A stretch of DNA of 27,842 nucleotides from Nitrospira sp. UBA2083 (GTDB lineage: Bacteria; Nitrospirota; Nitrospiria; Nitrospirales; Nitrospiraceae): assembly GCA_002331625.1 (NCBI GenBank), contig DCZN01000061.1, forward strand, positions 83,024 to 110,865, written 5' to 3'. A program made the translations under genes and the position numbers. Below the pieces are notes generated by a model. It did no database searches, was not told the origin of the DNA, and saw nothing but the letters and a program-made list of their open reading frames with translations. Shown in pieces: positions 15,754 through 23,047 of the stretch. The stretch's first letter is position 1; each line of letters begins with the position of its first letter.

Positions 15754-15774
15754 GTTTGGCCAGGGAAGGCAGGT

Positions 15775-16020
15775 ATGCTGGTACTGACCCGTCGCTGCGG
15801 AGAGAGTGTCACGATCGGACCCGATATCAGGGTCGTCGTCCTTGGCGTGAGAAGCGGCCAAGTTCGACTGGGGATAGAAGCTCCTTCCGCCGTTGCCGTT
15901 CATCGAGAAGAGGTGTACGCGAGGATTCAGGAAGAGAATCGATTGGCTGCCAAAACCCAAGCGGTTCCCCTCGATGCCTTTCGCCGACTGATTCCGGCGA
16001 AACGCCGGACGGCCTCATGA
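15775..16020 (+). CDS. csrA: CsrA, translational regulator
   Basis: The 81-residue protein is a textbook Csr[25 protein letters not shown], then [23 protein letters not shown], including the RNA-binding L4/R6 and V42-HREE region. It has an extended basic C-terminus compared with the 61-residue enteric protein. CsrA binds GGA motifs in mRNA leaders; in FliW-containing bacteria its main job is to repress flagellin translation until FliW is freed. The gene has its own sigma-28 promoter and overlaps functionally with fliW 10 bases downstream. The leader contains AAGGAC (15747-15752) and AGGGAA (15762-15767), both ANGGAN-type motifs, suggesting autoregulation. Confidence 0.96.
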   Translation: MLVLTRRCGESVTIGPDIRVVVLGVRSGQVRLGIEAPSAVAVHREEVYARIQEENRLAAKTQAVPLDAFRRLIPAKRRTAS

Positions 16021-16030
16021 GGATGTCGAG

Positions 16031-16513
16031 ATGAAGTGCAGATCGACTCGATTTGGCTCATTCGAAGTTCCTGATGACCGGATTGTACGGTTTCCATCCG
16101 GTTTACTTGGTTTCCCAGAGTCACGGCAGTATGTCATCCTGGATCACGATTCCGAGGCACCGTTTAAATGGCTCCAATCAGTAGACGAGCCTGGACTCGC
16201 GTTTGTGATTCTGGATCCGACCATCTTCCATGCCGACTATCATGTCGACGTCCCGGTCGATGCCTTGACCGAGATTCAGGATGGAGAAGAACCACAGGTG
16301 GCGGTGGTCGTGATTTTAACCATTCCATCCGATGATCCAGGCCGCATCACCGCCAATCTACGCGGGCCGCTGGTCATCAGCCACACCACTAAACTTGGAA
16401 AACAATTGGTGCTCTCGGACGAGTTTCCTACGCGATATCCATTATTTCCGTCCGCACCACCTGCCGGTGACACTTCTCCAAGAGTAGAGCCCACGGCCGA
16501 GTGCCCGGCATAG
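16031..16513 (+). CDS. fliW: FliW, flagellar assembly factor and CsrA antagonist
   Basis: The 160-residue protein has the FliW fold signatures: TRFGSFEVPDDRIVRFPSGLLGF near the N-terminus, PFKWLQSVDEPGLAFVILDP in the middle, and NLRGPLVISHTTKLGKQLVLSDEFPTRYPL near the C-terminus. FliW binds flagellin and CsrA in a partner-switch: when flagellin is secreted, FliW is released, blocks CsrA allosterically and allows more flagellin synthesis. The ATG lies 10 bases after the csrA stop, with GAGGAT overlapping the csrA end. It is the last gene of the flagellar run and converges on the kinase gene 34 bases away. Confidence 0.95.
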   Translation: MKCRSTRFGSFEVPDDRIVRFPSGLLGFPESRQYVILDHDSEAPFKWLQSVDEPGLAFVILDPTIFHADYHVDVPVDALTEIQDGEEPQVAVVVILTIPSDDPGRITANLRGPLVISHTTKLGKQLVLSDEFPTRYPLFPSAPPAGDTSPRVEPTAECPA

Positions 16514-16547
16514 CGTATTCTTCCCGGCCCGATTGGAGACGATCGTG

Positions 16548-19433
16548 CTAGGCGGCTCGAGCGATGGGGAGGTACCCATCTCGGTAGGATTCCAGGACAC
16601 GGACGAGTCGTTCGACTTCGACTTCAAGCTGTGCGTAGACAGGGGGGGCATCGTGAAGGGCATGCAGACGCCCGACTGCCTCCAGACGACTGGCAGTGAG
16701 GCCGACCTCTGAGGCACAAAGATTTCCCGCGGTCCCCTTGAACGTGTGGGCCGTCCGCTCGACTGCGGATGAGTTGGCATCGGCCAACGCCGTTCGAATA
16801 TCGGCCAGCATCGTCTGGTGGCGATCGAGAAACAGGCGGACAAGTTGGCCAAACAACTCGTTGTCGTTCCCAATATTCTGATACATCTTGGCAGGGTCGA
16901 AGATACCTCTGGTGGCGTCGGTCGTGCTCGGTTCAGGCCGAGGCGTTGTGGCGGCGGTTTCTTTGGGCAGTGCGGTCGCCCAACGGGCGAGGGCGTTGCG
17001 CAATTCATCGAGCTTGATCGGCTTGGAGAGATAATCGTCCATTCCGGCTGCCAAGCAGCGCTCGCGATCTCCCTGCATGGCATTGGCAGTGACCGCAATG
17101 ATCGGCATGTGGGGTTGACTGCTTGAACTGCCGGACCCTGAAATGGATGCCTGGGACTCCGCACGTGAAACTGTTTTGGACGCTTCGCGTTCACGAATAT
17201 GTTTGGTTGTCTCAAAGCCGTCCATGACGGGCATCTGACAATCCATCAAGATGGCTGCATAGTGTCCTTTGGCCAGTGCGGCTAAGGCTTCTTGACCGTT
17301 ATCTACGACGTCCGGTTGGTACCCCAGCTTTTCAACCATGCGCACGGCGAGTTTCTGATTGACGATATTGTCTTCCACGATCAGCACGCGCTGGTGTTGA
17401 ACATTCTCCGCGACCGTGTGTCTCGTGACAAGTTGAGGGACCACCGCAAGGGTCTGAGTGCTGTTCTCCCGGTGACCTTCCACGAGGCCGAGCACGGTTC
17501 GGAGACAGTCGCGCAATTCGTCGTGACGAACGGGCTTGGGGAGGTAGCCCATTGCACCGGCCTGCCGGGCCTGTTCCGCATGTCCTCGCTGGAGCATGGA
17601 GGTCATGACAACAAGGCGAATGGATGACCCGCCTGGGTGGTTTTGCAGCTCGCGTGCGAGCTGCAACCCATCTTTCCCCGGCATGATGACGTCCAGGATC
17701 GCGAGATCGTATGGCATGCCTCTCTGTTGGGCGTCAGCGATACGGTGCAAGGCCGAGTCGGCATTCTCGGCAAGGTCGTCAACCATCCCCCAGCCGGAGA
17801 CGAGATGATGGAGAATCAGCCGGTTTGACTCGTTATCATCGACGATCAAGACTCGTTTGCCGGCGAGATCGCCGGTCGGAAGAATAGCGCGCGGAGAGTC
17901 GGCCTGTTTCAGGAGACGTACCGTACACCAGAACGTGCTGCCCTGTCCCTCGGTACTGCGTACTCCGATACGGCCTCCCATCAATTCCACAAGTTGCTTC
18001 GAAATCGACAGACCCAAACCAGTGCCGCCGTATTTTCTCGTCGTTGAGCTATCCGCCTGGACAAACGGACGGAAGAGCTTGTCTTGTGTCGTAGGGCTAA
18101 TGCCGATGCCGCTGTCGGTGACCTCGAACCGGATGACGGCGGCGTCGGTGAGGTCGTCTTCAAGATAGGCTTGGAGCGTCACTTCTCCCTTGTCCGTAAA
18201 CTTCACGGCATTGGCTACCAGATTGGTTAGTATTTGGCGTAAGCGTCCCGGATCGCCTTTCAGCCCAGTCGGAACCGCTGCGTGCACCAGCCCGATCAGT
18301 TCGAGCCCCTTTGTCTCGGCTCGCTCAGCAAATTGTGCCAAGATTTGTTCCACCGTCGTGCGCAGATTGAAGTCGAGGCATTCCAGTTCCAGCTTGCCGG
18401 CTTCGATCTTGCTGCATTCGAGCACATCATTGATCAGCTGCAGCAGGGCTTCTCCGCATTGGCGAATTGTTTCGGTGTACGAGTGCTGTTCAGGCGTCAA
18501 CGATGTCTCGGTCAACAGACTTGTCATACCGATGACCCCGTTCATCGGGGTCCGGAGCTCATGGCTGACGGTGGCAAGGAAGGCGGTCTTGACGCGGGCG
18601 GATTCTTTCGCTTCCTCGAGTGCCTGATCGAGCCGCTGATTGCTGTGACGAAGTTGTTCGGCAGACAGATGAAGCGCCTTCTGCGTTTGATAGACGTCGG
18701 TCATATCCGTTGCGTAGCCACGAACCACTCCGTGTGGGAGCACCGGACAAAAGGTCCATGAAAAACTGGCTTCCGGAAGGATGACGTCTTCACCCTGCAG
18801 GACGTGCCCGGTCGTCAGACATCGTTGAATGATATCGATGAGCCGTTGTGGGGCGACGTTGGGAAATCCTTCGACACTATAGCCGAAACGAGAGAGCAAC
18901 GAGATCATGGAAGGGTTGGCGTATAACAGGCTTCCATGCCGATTCAGCTCGATCATCGGGGAGGGGCTTTCATGAGCAATGGCGGCGAGGCGGTCACGTT
19001 CCTGCTCCAATTCCATTTCATGAGACAGGTCTCGAATGCAGACGATCAGCACCTTCTTCCCATTGAAGGTATTGGGGGAGCACGTCCATTCTACGGGGAT
19101 CTCTCTCCCTGTCCGCTTGACGAGGAGTTTTTGGGTCGCAGAAGTAGGACGGCAGTGCCGTAGCACTCCAGTCAGCTGGGCTGTGATGATGGGTGAGTCG
19201 GAGTCTGTGAGTGCCGACCATAGGTCTGCAAACGATTGTTCCGCGCGCGACGTGCCTCGCAATCCAAGGAGCCGCAGACCTTCCCGGTTTGCCGTCAGGA
19301 TTGTCAGATCCTGGTTGAGGACAATGGCGGCGAGGGGCAGTCCCTCGAGCAGCTCAACCACGGCGGGAACAGTGGTCGGCGAGGCTGCCGTCCGACGACG
19401 GTACGGCCCATGGTTCCTACGGGATCGCTTCAT
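16548..19433 (-). CDS. Soluble hybrid sensor kinase PAS-PAS-HisKA-HATPase-REC-REC-HPt
   Basis: This is a 961-residue multistep phosphorelay protein without membrane segments. In order: a PAS domain near residues 24-135, a second PAS near 150-250, a coiled linker, HisKA with the phosphoacceptor His291 in SHELRTPMNG, and HATPase with LVANAVKF, DSGIGIS and GTGLGLSIS boxes. Two receiver domains follow, with Asp581 (ILDVIMPGKDG) and Asp731 (LMDCQMPVMDG). The C-terminal HPt has His896 in AHTFKGTAGNL. All phosphotransfer residues are present, so it should be an active relay. REC2 contains a Ser/Gly-rich loop insertion. The ATG overlaps the HD-GYP stop (TAATG), implying translational coupling. The PAS ligand is unknown. 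Confidence 0.93.
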   Translation of the reverse strand: MKRSRRNHGPYRRRTAASPTTVPAVVELLEGLPLAAIVLNQDLTILTANREGLRLLGLRGTSRAEQSFADLWSALTDSDSPIITAQLTGVLRHCRPTSATQKLLVKRTGREIPVEWTCSPNTFNGKKVLIVCIRDLSHEMELEQERDRLAAIAHESPSPMIELNRHGSLLYANPSMISLLSRFGYSVEGFPNVAPQRLIDIIQRCLTTGHVLQGEDVILPEASFSWTFCPVLPHGVVRGYATDMTDVYQTQKALHLSAEQLRHSNQRLDQALEEAKESARVKTAFLATVSHELRTPMNGVIGMTSLLTETSLTPEQHSYTETIRQCGEALLQLINDVLECSKIEAGKLELECLDFNLRTTVEQILAQFAERAETKGLELIGLVHAAVPTGLKGDPGRLRQILTNLVANAVKFTDKGEVTLQAYLEDDLTDAAVIRFEVTDSGIGISPTTQDKLFRPFVQADSSTTRKYGGTGLGLSISKQLVELMGGRIGVRSTEGQGSTFWCTVRLLKQADSPRAILPTGDLAGKRVLIVDDNESNRLILHHLVSGWGMVDDLAENADSALHRIADAQQRGMPYDLAILDVIMPGKDGLQLARELQNHPGGSSIRLVVMTSMLQRGHAEQARQAGAMGYLPKPVRHDELRDCLRTVLGLVEGHRENSTQTLAVVPQLVTRHTVAENVQHQRVLIVEDNIVNQKLAVRMVEKLGYQPDVVDNGQEALAALAKGHYAAILMDCQMPVMDGFETTKHIREREASKTVSRAESQASISGSGSSSSQPHMPIIAVTANAMQGDRERCLAAGMDDYLSKPIKLDELRNALARWATALPKETAATTPRPEPSTTDATRGIFDPAKMYQNIGNDNELFGQLVRLFLDRHQTMLADIRTALADANSSAVERTAHTFKGTAGNLCASEVGLTASRLEAVGRLHALHDAPPVYAQLEVEVERLVRVLESYRDGYLPIARAA

Positions 19434-20692
19434 TACGCGGCTCGTGGCTGAGTGTCGTCCAGATGGATGCCGATGTTGACCCGTTCCCGAGTCGGGTCGA
19501 GCACACGCAAGACTGAACGCACGGTGTGATCGGTCGACGGTGTGGCAAGATCGACTTCGATGGGTGTGGGATAACTTCCCCCATGAGGATCGGTCGTGAC
19601 TTTGACAAGCGGTTTGAGCCGTTGTTGGGGATTCACTCCGACGACGACAGCCTGTTCACCGGTATTGAGTCTGACAAGACTCCCGACCGGGTACACGCCG
19701 ATGCTCCGAATCATGAGTTCCACGAGAGATTTGTCGAATTGTCCTCGTTCCCCGGTCAGAAACAGTTGCCGGACCGCATCATGTGGAATCATGGCGGGAC
19801 GTGTGCCGCGCCGGCTCACCATACCGTCGTAGAAATCGACAATGCCGACAATCTGCGCAAGTTGTGAAATGTTGCTGCCGGAGAGGCCACCCGGAAATCC
19901 GCTTCCATCGGTTCGTTCATGATGTTCCCGAACGATGCGCAAGACATCTTCGGGCATGCCGGAGTGTTCTGAAAGCAGGGCGATACCAAGCTTGCAATGC
20001 TGTTCGAGCAGTGTCTTATCCGGTCCGGTGCATTCATCCCGTTTACGGACCAGATTTCGTGGTAACCGGACATACCCGGCGTCGTGGAGCAACGCCCCCA
20101 TCCCCACCAGTTCCTGCGTCGGTTGATCCAGTTCGCTCTCAATGGCGACGATGAGTGATAAGACGCAGGTATCCAATGCATGACTGGTCAGTGACCGATC
20201 GAACTGTTTGATCTTTTGGATGGCAAGTTGCGTGGTCATGGCGGTGCGATCACTGAGCACTTGTGCAAGGACGTTCGACACAACGGCCTTCGTTGCCTCG
20301 GGTGACGGGGGAATGCCCCGTTCGAGATCGTCGAAGATGCGTTCCACTGCTTCTTGAGCTTGGGCATAGATGACCATAGCAGGGTGATCATTCGTCTGAG
20401 GGGCCGGTGTGGGCGTGGGCTGTGTAGCCGGAACCGGGACGGGTTCTGGAGAAGTGGATTCTCGCCGTGCACTGTGCTCTGGACTTGCGGTAGAGGTGGA
20501 CGGGAGATCGCATCCCTTGCTCGTGTCGATCGTCACCATCCTGATCCCATGTTGCTTCATGAGCTGGATGGTTTGCTGATCCTTGATGGCTCGTTTGTGA
20601 AAGAGAAACGGGGTGCGATACCAGGGGACATCCATCTCGACGATAAACATGCCAGGGGTGAGCTTGTCGATGGAGATGCGTTTGGTCGCCAT
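19433..20692 (-). CDS. DUF3391 / HD-GYP domain protein, putative c-di-GMP phosphodiesterase
   Basis: The 419-residue protein begins with a DUF3391-type domain (KRISIDKLTPGMFIVEMDVPW through residue ~65), a Pro/Thr/Ser linker (about 72-105), then an HD-GYP domain. His203-Asp204 form the HD pair, His257/His258 fit the metal ligands in EHHERTDGSGFPGGL, and IVDFYDGMVS follows. Two positions are atypical: HDxGK reads HDAGY (Tyr207 for Lys) and GYP reads GFP (Phe266). The domain normally hydrolyses c-di-GMP to pGpG or GMP; activity of this variant is uncertain. It is the first gene of the operon with the hybrid kinase, and a minus-strand sigma-28 box lies about 67-94 bases upstream. Confidence 0.9.
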   Translation of the reverse strand: MATKRISIDKLTPGMFIVEMDVPWYRTPFLFHKRAIKDQQTIQLMKQHGIRMVTIDTSKGCDLPSTSTASPEHSARRESTSPEPVPVPATQPTPTPAPQTNDHPAMVIYAQAQEAVERIFDDLERGIPPSPEATKAVVSNVLAQVLSDRTAMTTQLAIQKIKQFDRSLTSHALDTCVLSLIVAIESELDQPTQELVGMGALLHDAGYVRLPRNLVRKRDECTGPDKTLLEQHCKLGIALLSEHSGMPEDVLRIVREHHERTDGSGFPGGLSGSNISQLAQIVGIVDFYDGMVSRRGTRPAMIPHDAVRQLFLTGERGQFDKSLVELMIRSIGVYPVGSLVRLNTGEQAVVVGVNPQQRLKPLVKVTTDPHGGSYPTPIEVDLATPSTDHTVRSVLRVLDPTRERVNIGIHLDDTQPRAA

Positions 20693-20758
20693 AGGTTATG
20701 GACTCCAGATCAGAACAGTCGCCGGCCTGATTCTCCGCTAGAAGCTGGTTCGCGTGTG

Positions 20759-20786
20759 TTATCGGCACAGGATGCGTCGAACTTGA
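20759..20786 (-). promoter_or_regulatory. Sigma-28 promoter for the HD-GYP / hybrid kinase operon
   Basis: Read on the minus strand, TCAAGTTC (20786-20779) is followed after 12 bases by GCCGATAA (20766-20759). The -10 box is a perfect consensus, and the -35 box differs from the flgM box only in the last base. Transcription would start near 20752, about 60 bases before the HD-GYP ATG. Confidence 0.72.
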
Positions 20787-20856
20787 TCGGTGGCTGTGCA
20801 ACCAAACGAGTTGTAATTCGTTCGGAACCGATGCAGTCGATCTTGGCTGATCATGC

Positions 20857-20884
20857 TCAAGAATTGCTCATGATGCGCCGATAG
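20857..20884 (+). promoter_or_regulatory. Candidate sigma-28 promoter for the PilZ gene
   Basis: TCAAGAAT (20857-20864), a 12-base spacer and GCCGATAG (20877-20884). The -10 box equals that of csrA, and the -35 shares the TCAAG core but diverges at the last three bases. The predicted start is near 20891, 43 bases before the PilZ ATG. Together with the minus-strand box 71 bases away it forms a divergent pair in a 241-bp intergenic region that otherwise shows no gene. Confidence 0.6.
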
Positions 20885-20933
20885 AGCTCATCAGAGCCGG
20901 TTGGTATCGACTAGTGTCTTAGGAGCAATCATC

Positions 20934-21662
20934 ATGAATGACATCGTCGTGGCTGTCCCCCCCGCAGCATCGTTTTTAGCGGTCGGACTCCCGCTCAAAA
21001 TTTCCCTCGCGCTCGATCAACAGAAAGTCATGTACGGCTCTACCTTGTTGGGATGGAAAGATCATGCGTGGCTGGTCTGCGAATGGCCGCTCCAGCTCGA
21101 TCATGATCAGCACATTGCCGCAGGCACTCCATGCACCGTCAGTTATCTCCATGAGGGGAAGCTCGTCGGGTATCGGAGTGAAATTCGTGATCTCATCACC
21201 TCACCGGTTCCATTACTCTTTGTATCCTACCCAAAAACTGTGGAAGAGATGCATCTGCGGAAGCATGTGCGGGTGTCCGCCAACGAGCCGATCTTATTGA
21301 TGCGGGCCGAGCACGACAAGGCGCCGTCTGAATCAGCGCTTCCTTACAGCAACTATTTCGGAGGGTTGCTCAAGGATCTCAGTGAAGGCGGGTGCAGCGT
21401 CACGTTGGTCCGACGACCGGCGTGGTTACATCCTGGGACGACGGTTCGTTTGGAGTTTGAGCTGCCAGGGTTGGGACACATCACCAATCTCACCGGGCTG
21501 GTGAAGAATGCTGATGTTCGGCAGGGCAGCGAGACCATCGGCATCGCGTTCCGGTTCGACGAAATGGAATACATTGAGTATCGAGGGTGGGGCGGATCGG
21601 TTCGCAACGCCATCGAACAATGTGTCTTTCAGAGAGCCAGCACCCCGTATCTGATTTCGTAG
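20934..21662 (+). CDS. PilZ-domain c-di-GMP receptor, YcgR-like
   Basis: The 242-residue protein has a YcgR-type N-terminal domain (about residues 10-105) followed by a PilZ domain. The c-di-GMP-binding residues are intact: RxxxR at Arg109-Lys-His-Val-Arg113 and DxSxxG at Asp148-Leu-Ser150-Glu-Gly-Gly153. YcgR-like proteins bind c-di-GMP and act on the flagellar motor as a brake. ATG 20934 is preceded by AGGAG (20921-20925); the frame is open from TTG 20901, but that start has no ribosome site. Its position opposite an HD-GYP gene under a shared sigma-28 regulatory region supports a motility-linked c-di-GMP function. The motor target is inferred. Confidence 0.88.
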   Translation: MNDIVVAVPPAASFLAVGLPLKISLALDQQKVMYGSTLLGWKDHAWLVCEWPLQLDHDQHIAAGTPCTVSYLHEGKLVGYRSEIRDLITSPVPLLFVSYPKTVEEMHLRKHVRVSANEPILLMRAEHDKAPSESALPYSNYFGGLLKDLSEGGCSVTLVRRPAWLHPGTTVRLEFELPGLGHITNLTGLVKNADVRQGSETIGIAFRFDEMEYIEYRGWGGSVRNAIEQCVFQRASTPYLIS

Positions 21663-21723
21663 TTCATCACGCCGTTACGACGGTCGAAGAAGTTTTTTCC
21701 GCACCACTCGGCAAATTCTGCTG

Positions 21724-21771
21724 AGTTATTCGCGCGCGAAGGCAAACAGCCGATTTTAAGGCTCAATAACT
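21724..21771. repeat. Inverted repeat with internal 12-bp palindrome downstream of the PilZ gene
   Basis: AGTTATT (21724-21730) and AATAACT (21765-21771) form a perfect 7-bp inverted repeat. Immediately inside lies TTCGCGCGCGAA (21729-21740), a perfect 12-bp palindrome, and AGCC/GGCT flank the AT-rich GATTTTAA stretch. No T-run follows, so it is not an obvious terminator. It could be an operator for the downstream sugar operon. Confidence 0.5.
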
Positions 21772-21783
21772 AGCTCACAGCCC

Positions 21784-21799
21784 TGGCACATATCTTGAA
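21784..21799 (+). promoter_or_regulatory. Sigma-54-like promoter candidate upstream of the sugar operon
   Basis: TGGCACATATCTTGAA has a perfect -24 half (CTGGCAC including the preceding base), exact spacing, and TTG of the -12 element, but the usually conserved C of GC is A. It lies 52 bases upstream of the first sugar gene. With the key -12 C missing, the call is tentative. Confidence 0.35.
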
Positions 21800-21811
21800 A
21801 ACTGCCTTTAG

Positions 21812-21831
21812 GCCTGAACAGGAAGTCAGGC
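21812..21831 (+). promoter_or_regulatory. Hairpin in the leader of the sugar operon
   Basis: GCCTGA (21812-21817) and TCAGGC (21826-21831) form a 6-bp stem with the loop ACAGGAAG, ending five bases before the AAGGAG ribosome site (21837-21842). A GGA in a hairpin loop plus a second GGA in the Shine-Dalgarno is the layout of many CsrA targets, but the flanking bases match the CsrA consensus poorly. Confidence 0.35.
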
Positions 21832-21850
21832 TGATGAAGGAGTGCACACC

Positions 21851-23047
21851 ATGGATGGTCTTGGTGCTACGCAACGTGAGTTGGATCCTCGGTGGTGTTT
21901 AGCCTACGACACGATCGATCGTCACGACACTGATCGCCTGATCGAGTGGCTCCGTACGTATCCCCGATTAACGAAGGGGGCTGTCACGTGTGATTTTGAG
22001 TCGCGGTGGTCCGGTTGGTTGAACTCCTCACATTCCATTTTCTGCAACTCCGGATCGTCCGCCAATCTCTTGATGTATTACGCATTGCTGGTCTCCGGGC
22101 GATTGCGTAACAAGAAGGTGATCGTTCCCAGTGTCGGTTGGGTCACATCGATTGCGCCGGCCATCCAATTCGGTTTTGAACCCATCATGTGCGAAGCCGA
22201 TTCGGAGACCTTCGGTCTCGATTTGGATCATCTCGAAACGCTCCTCAAACAACATCAAGCCCAGACCGTCATGCTCGTTCAGGTACTGGGAGTGCCCCAC
22301 AAAATGCGGGAATTGATGGCGCTGAAGGCCCGCTATGAGTTCATCTTGCTGGAAGACGCCTGTGCCGCAATTGGAGCGAGTTACGAGGGGCGGAGAGTTG
22401 GGTCATTTGGGGATATGGGCAGCTTCTCATTTTATTTTGGCCATCAAATGTCGACGATCGAAGGCGGCATGGTGTCCACCAACGACAAAGCGTTGAATGA
22501 CCTGCTGCTCATGCTCCGGAGTCACGGTTGGAGCAAGGATTTGGACAGAACGACACATCACACGCTCGTGACGCAATACGGCATCGATGACTTTCATTCC
22601 CCATTTGTCTTTTATGAACCAGGATTCAACCTCCGGTCCACCGACTTGAATGCATATCTCGGCATTGGGCAACTGGAGAAGCTCGATTGGATGACGGAGC
22701 AGCGACGGGCGAACCATGCGCAGTATCTCGACCGGCTCTCGTCGAGCTTCTATGTTCAGCGCCCGCCCGACGGCAGCCAGGTTGCCAGTATTTCAGTGGG
22801 GCTCTTGGCCGATTCTTCACCGCAACGCCGGCGCGTCGTACAAGCCCTCGCTGGGCGCGGAATTGAAACACGCATTTTTTCTGCGGGCAATTTGGGGTTA
22901 CATCCGTTCTGGGTAAATCGATATGGCCCGGCTAGTTTCCCCGTGGCGGACCGTATCCACCATTGCGGATTCTTTCTCCCGAATCACGCGGCCTTGACCG
23001 TCGAGGATATCGACACCATTTCTCGCGTGGTGCTGGAGGCGGTATGA
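21851..23047 (+). CDS. DegT/DnrJ-family PLP enzyme with His in place of Lys, ColD-like nucleotide-sugar 3-dehydratase
   Basis: The 398-residue protein belongs to the DegT/DnrJ/EryC1/StrS fold-type I PLP enzymes (SIFCNSGSSANL near the start, ILLEDACAAIGASYEGRRVGSFGDMG before the active site). The Schiff-base Lys expected in this region is replaced by His198 in SFSFYFGHQMSTIEGG. That substitution, in almost this exact context, characterises ColD, which removes the 3-hydroxyl from GDP-4-keto-6-deoxymannose during colitose synthesis; E1 (RfbH-type) dehydratases also carry His. I therefore predict a 3-deoxygenating dehydratase rather than an aminotransferase. ATG 21851 follows AAGGAG at 21837-21842. 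Its stop overlaps the next ATG (ATGA). The true substrate is inferred. Confidence 0.82.
   Translation: MDGLGATQRELDPRWCLAYDTIDRHDTDRLIEWLRTYPRLTKGAVTCDFESRWSGWLNSSHSIFCNSGSSANLLMYYALLVSGRLRNKKVIVPSVGWVTSIAPAIQFGFEPIMCEADSETFGLDLDHLETLLKQHQAQTVMLVQVLGVPHKMRELMALKARYEFILLEDACAAIGASYEGRRVGSFGDMGSFSFYFGHQMSTIEGGMVSTNDKALNDLLLMLRSHGWSKDLDRTTHHTLVTQYGIDDFHSPFVFYEPGFNLRSTDLNAYLGIGQLEKLDWMTEQRRANHAQYLDRLSSSFYVQRPPDGSQVASISVGLLADSSPQRRRVVQALAGRGIETRIFSAGNLGLHPFWVNRYGPASFPVADRIHHCGFFLPNHAALTVEDIDTISRVVLEAV

Noticed and set aside
20354..20884. Plus-strand open frame running from inside the HD-GYP gene into the intergenic region, ending CGCCGATAG
   Set aside because: Mostly antisense to the HD-GYP gene; the intergenic remainder (from GTG 20756, 42 codons) has no ribosome site and coincides with two sigma-28-like boxes.
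21672..21698. CCGT/ACGG hairpin followed by T6 as a terminator of the PilZ gene
   Set aside because: The stem is only four base pairs and the T-run begins about ten bases after it, so it does not fit an intrinsic terminator.
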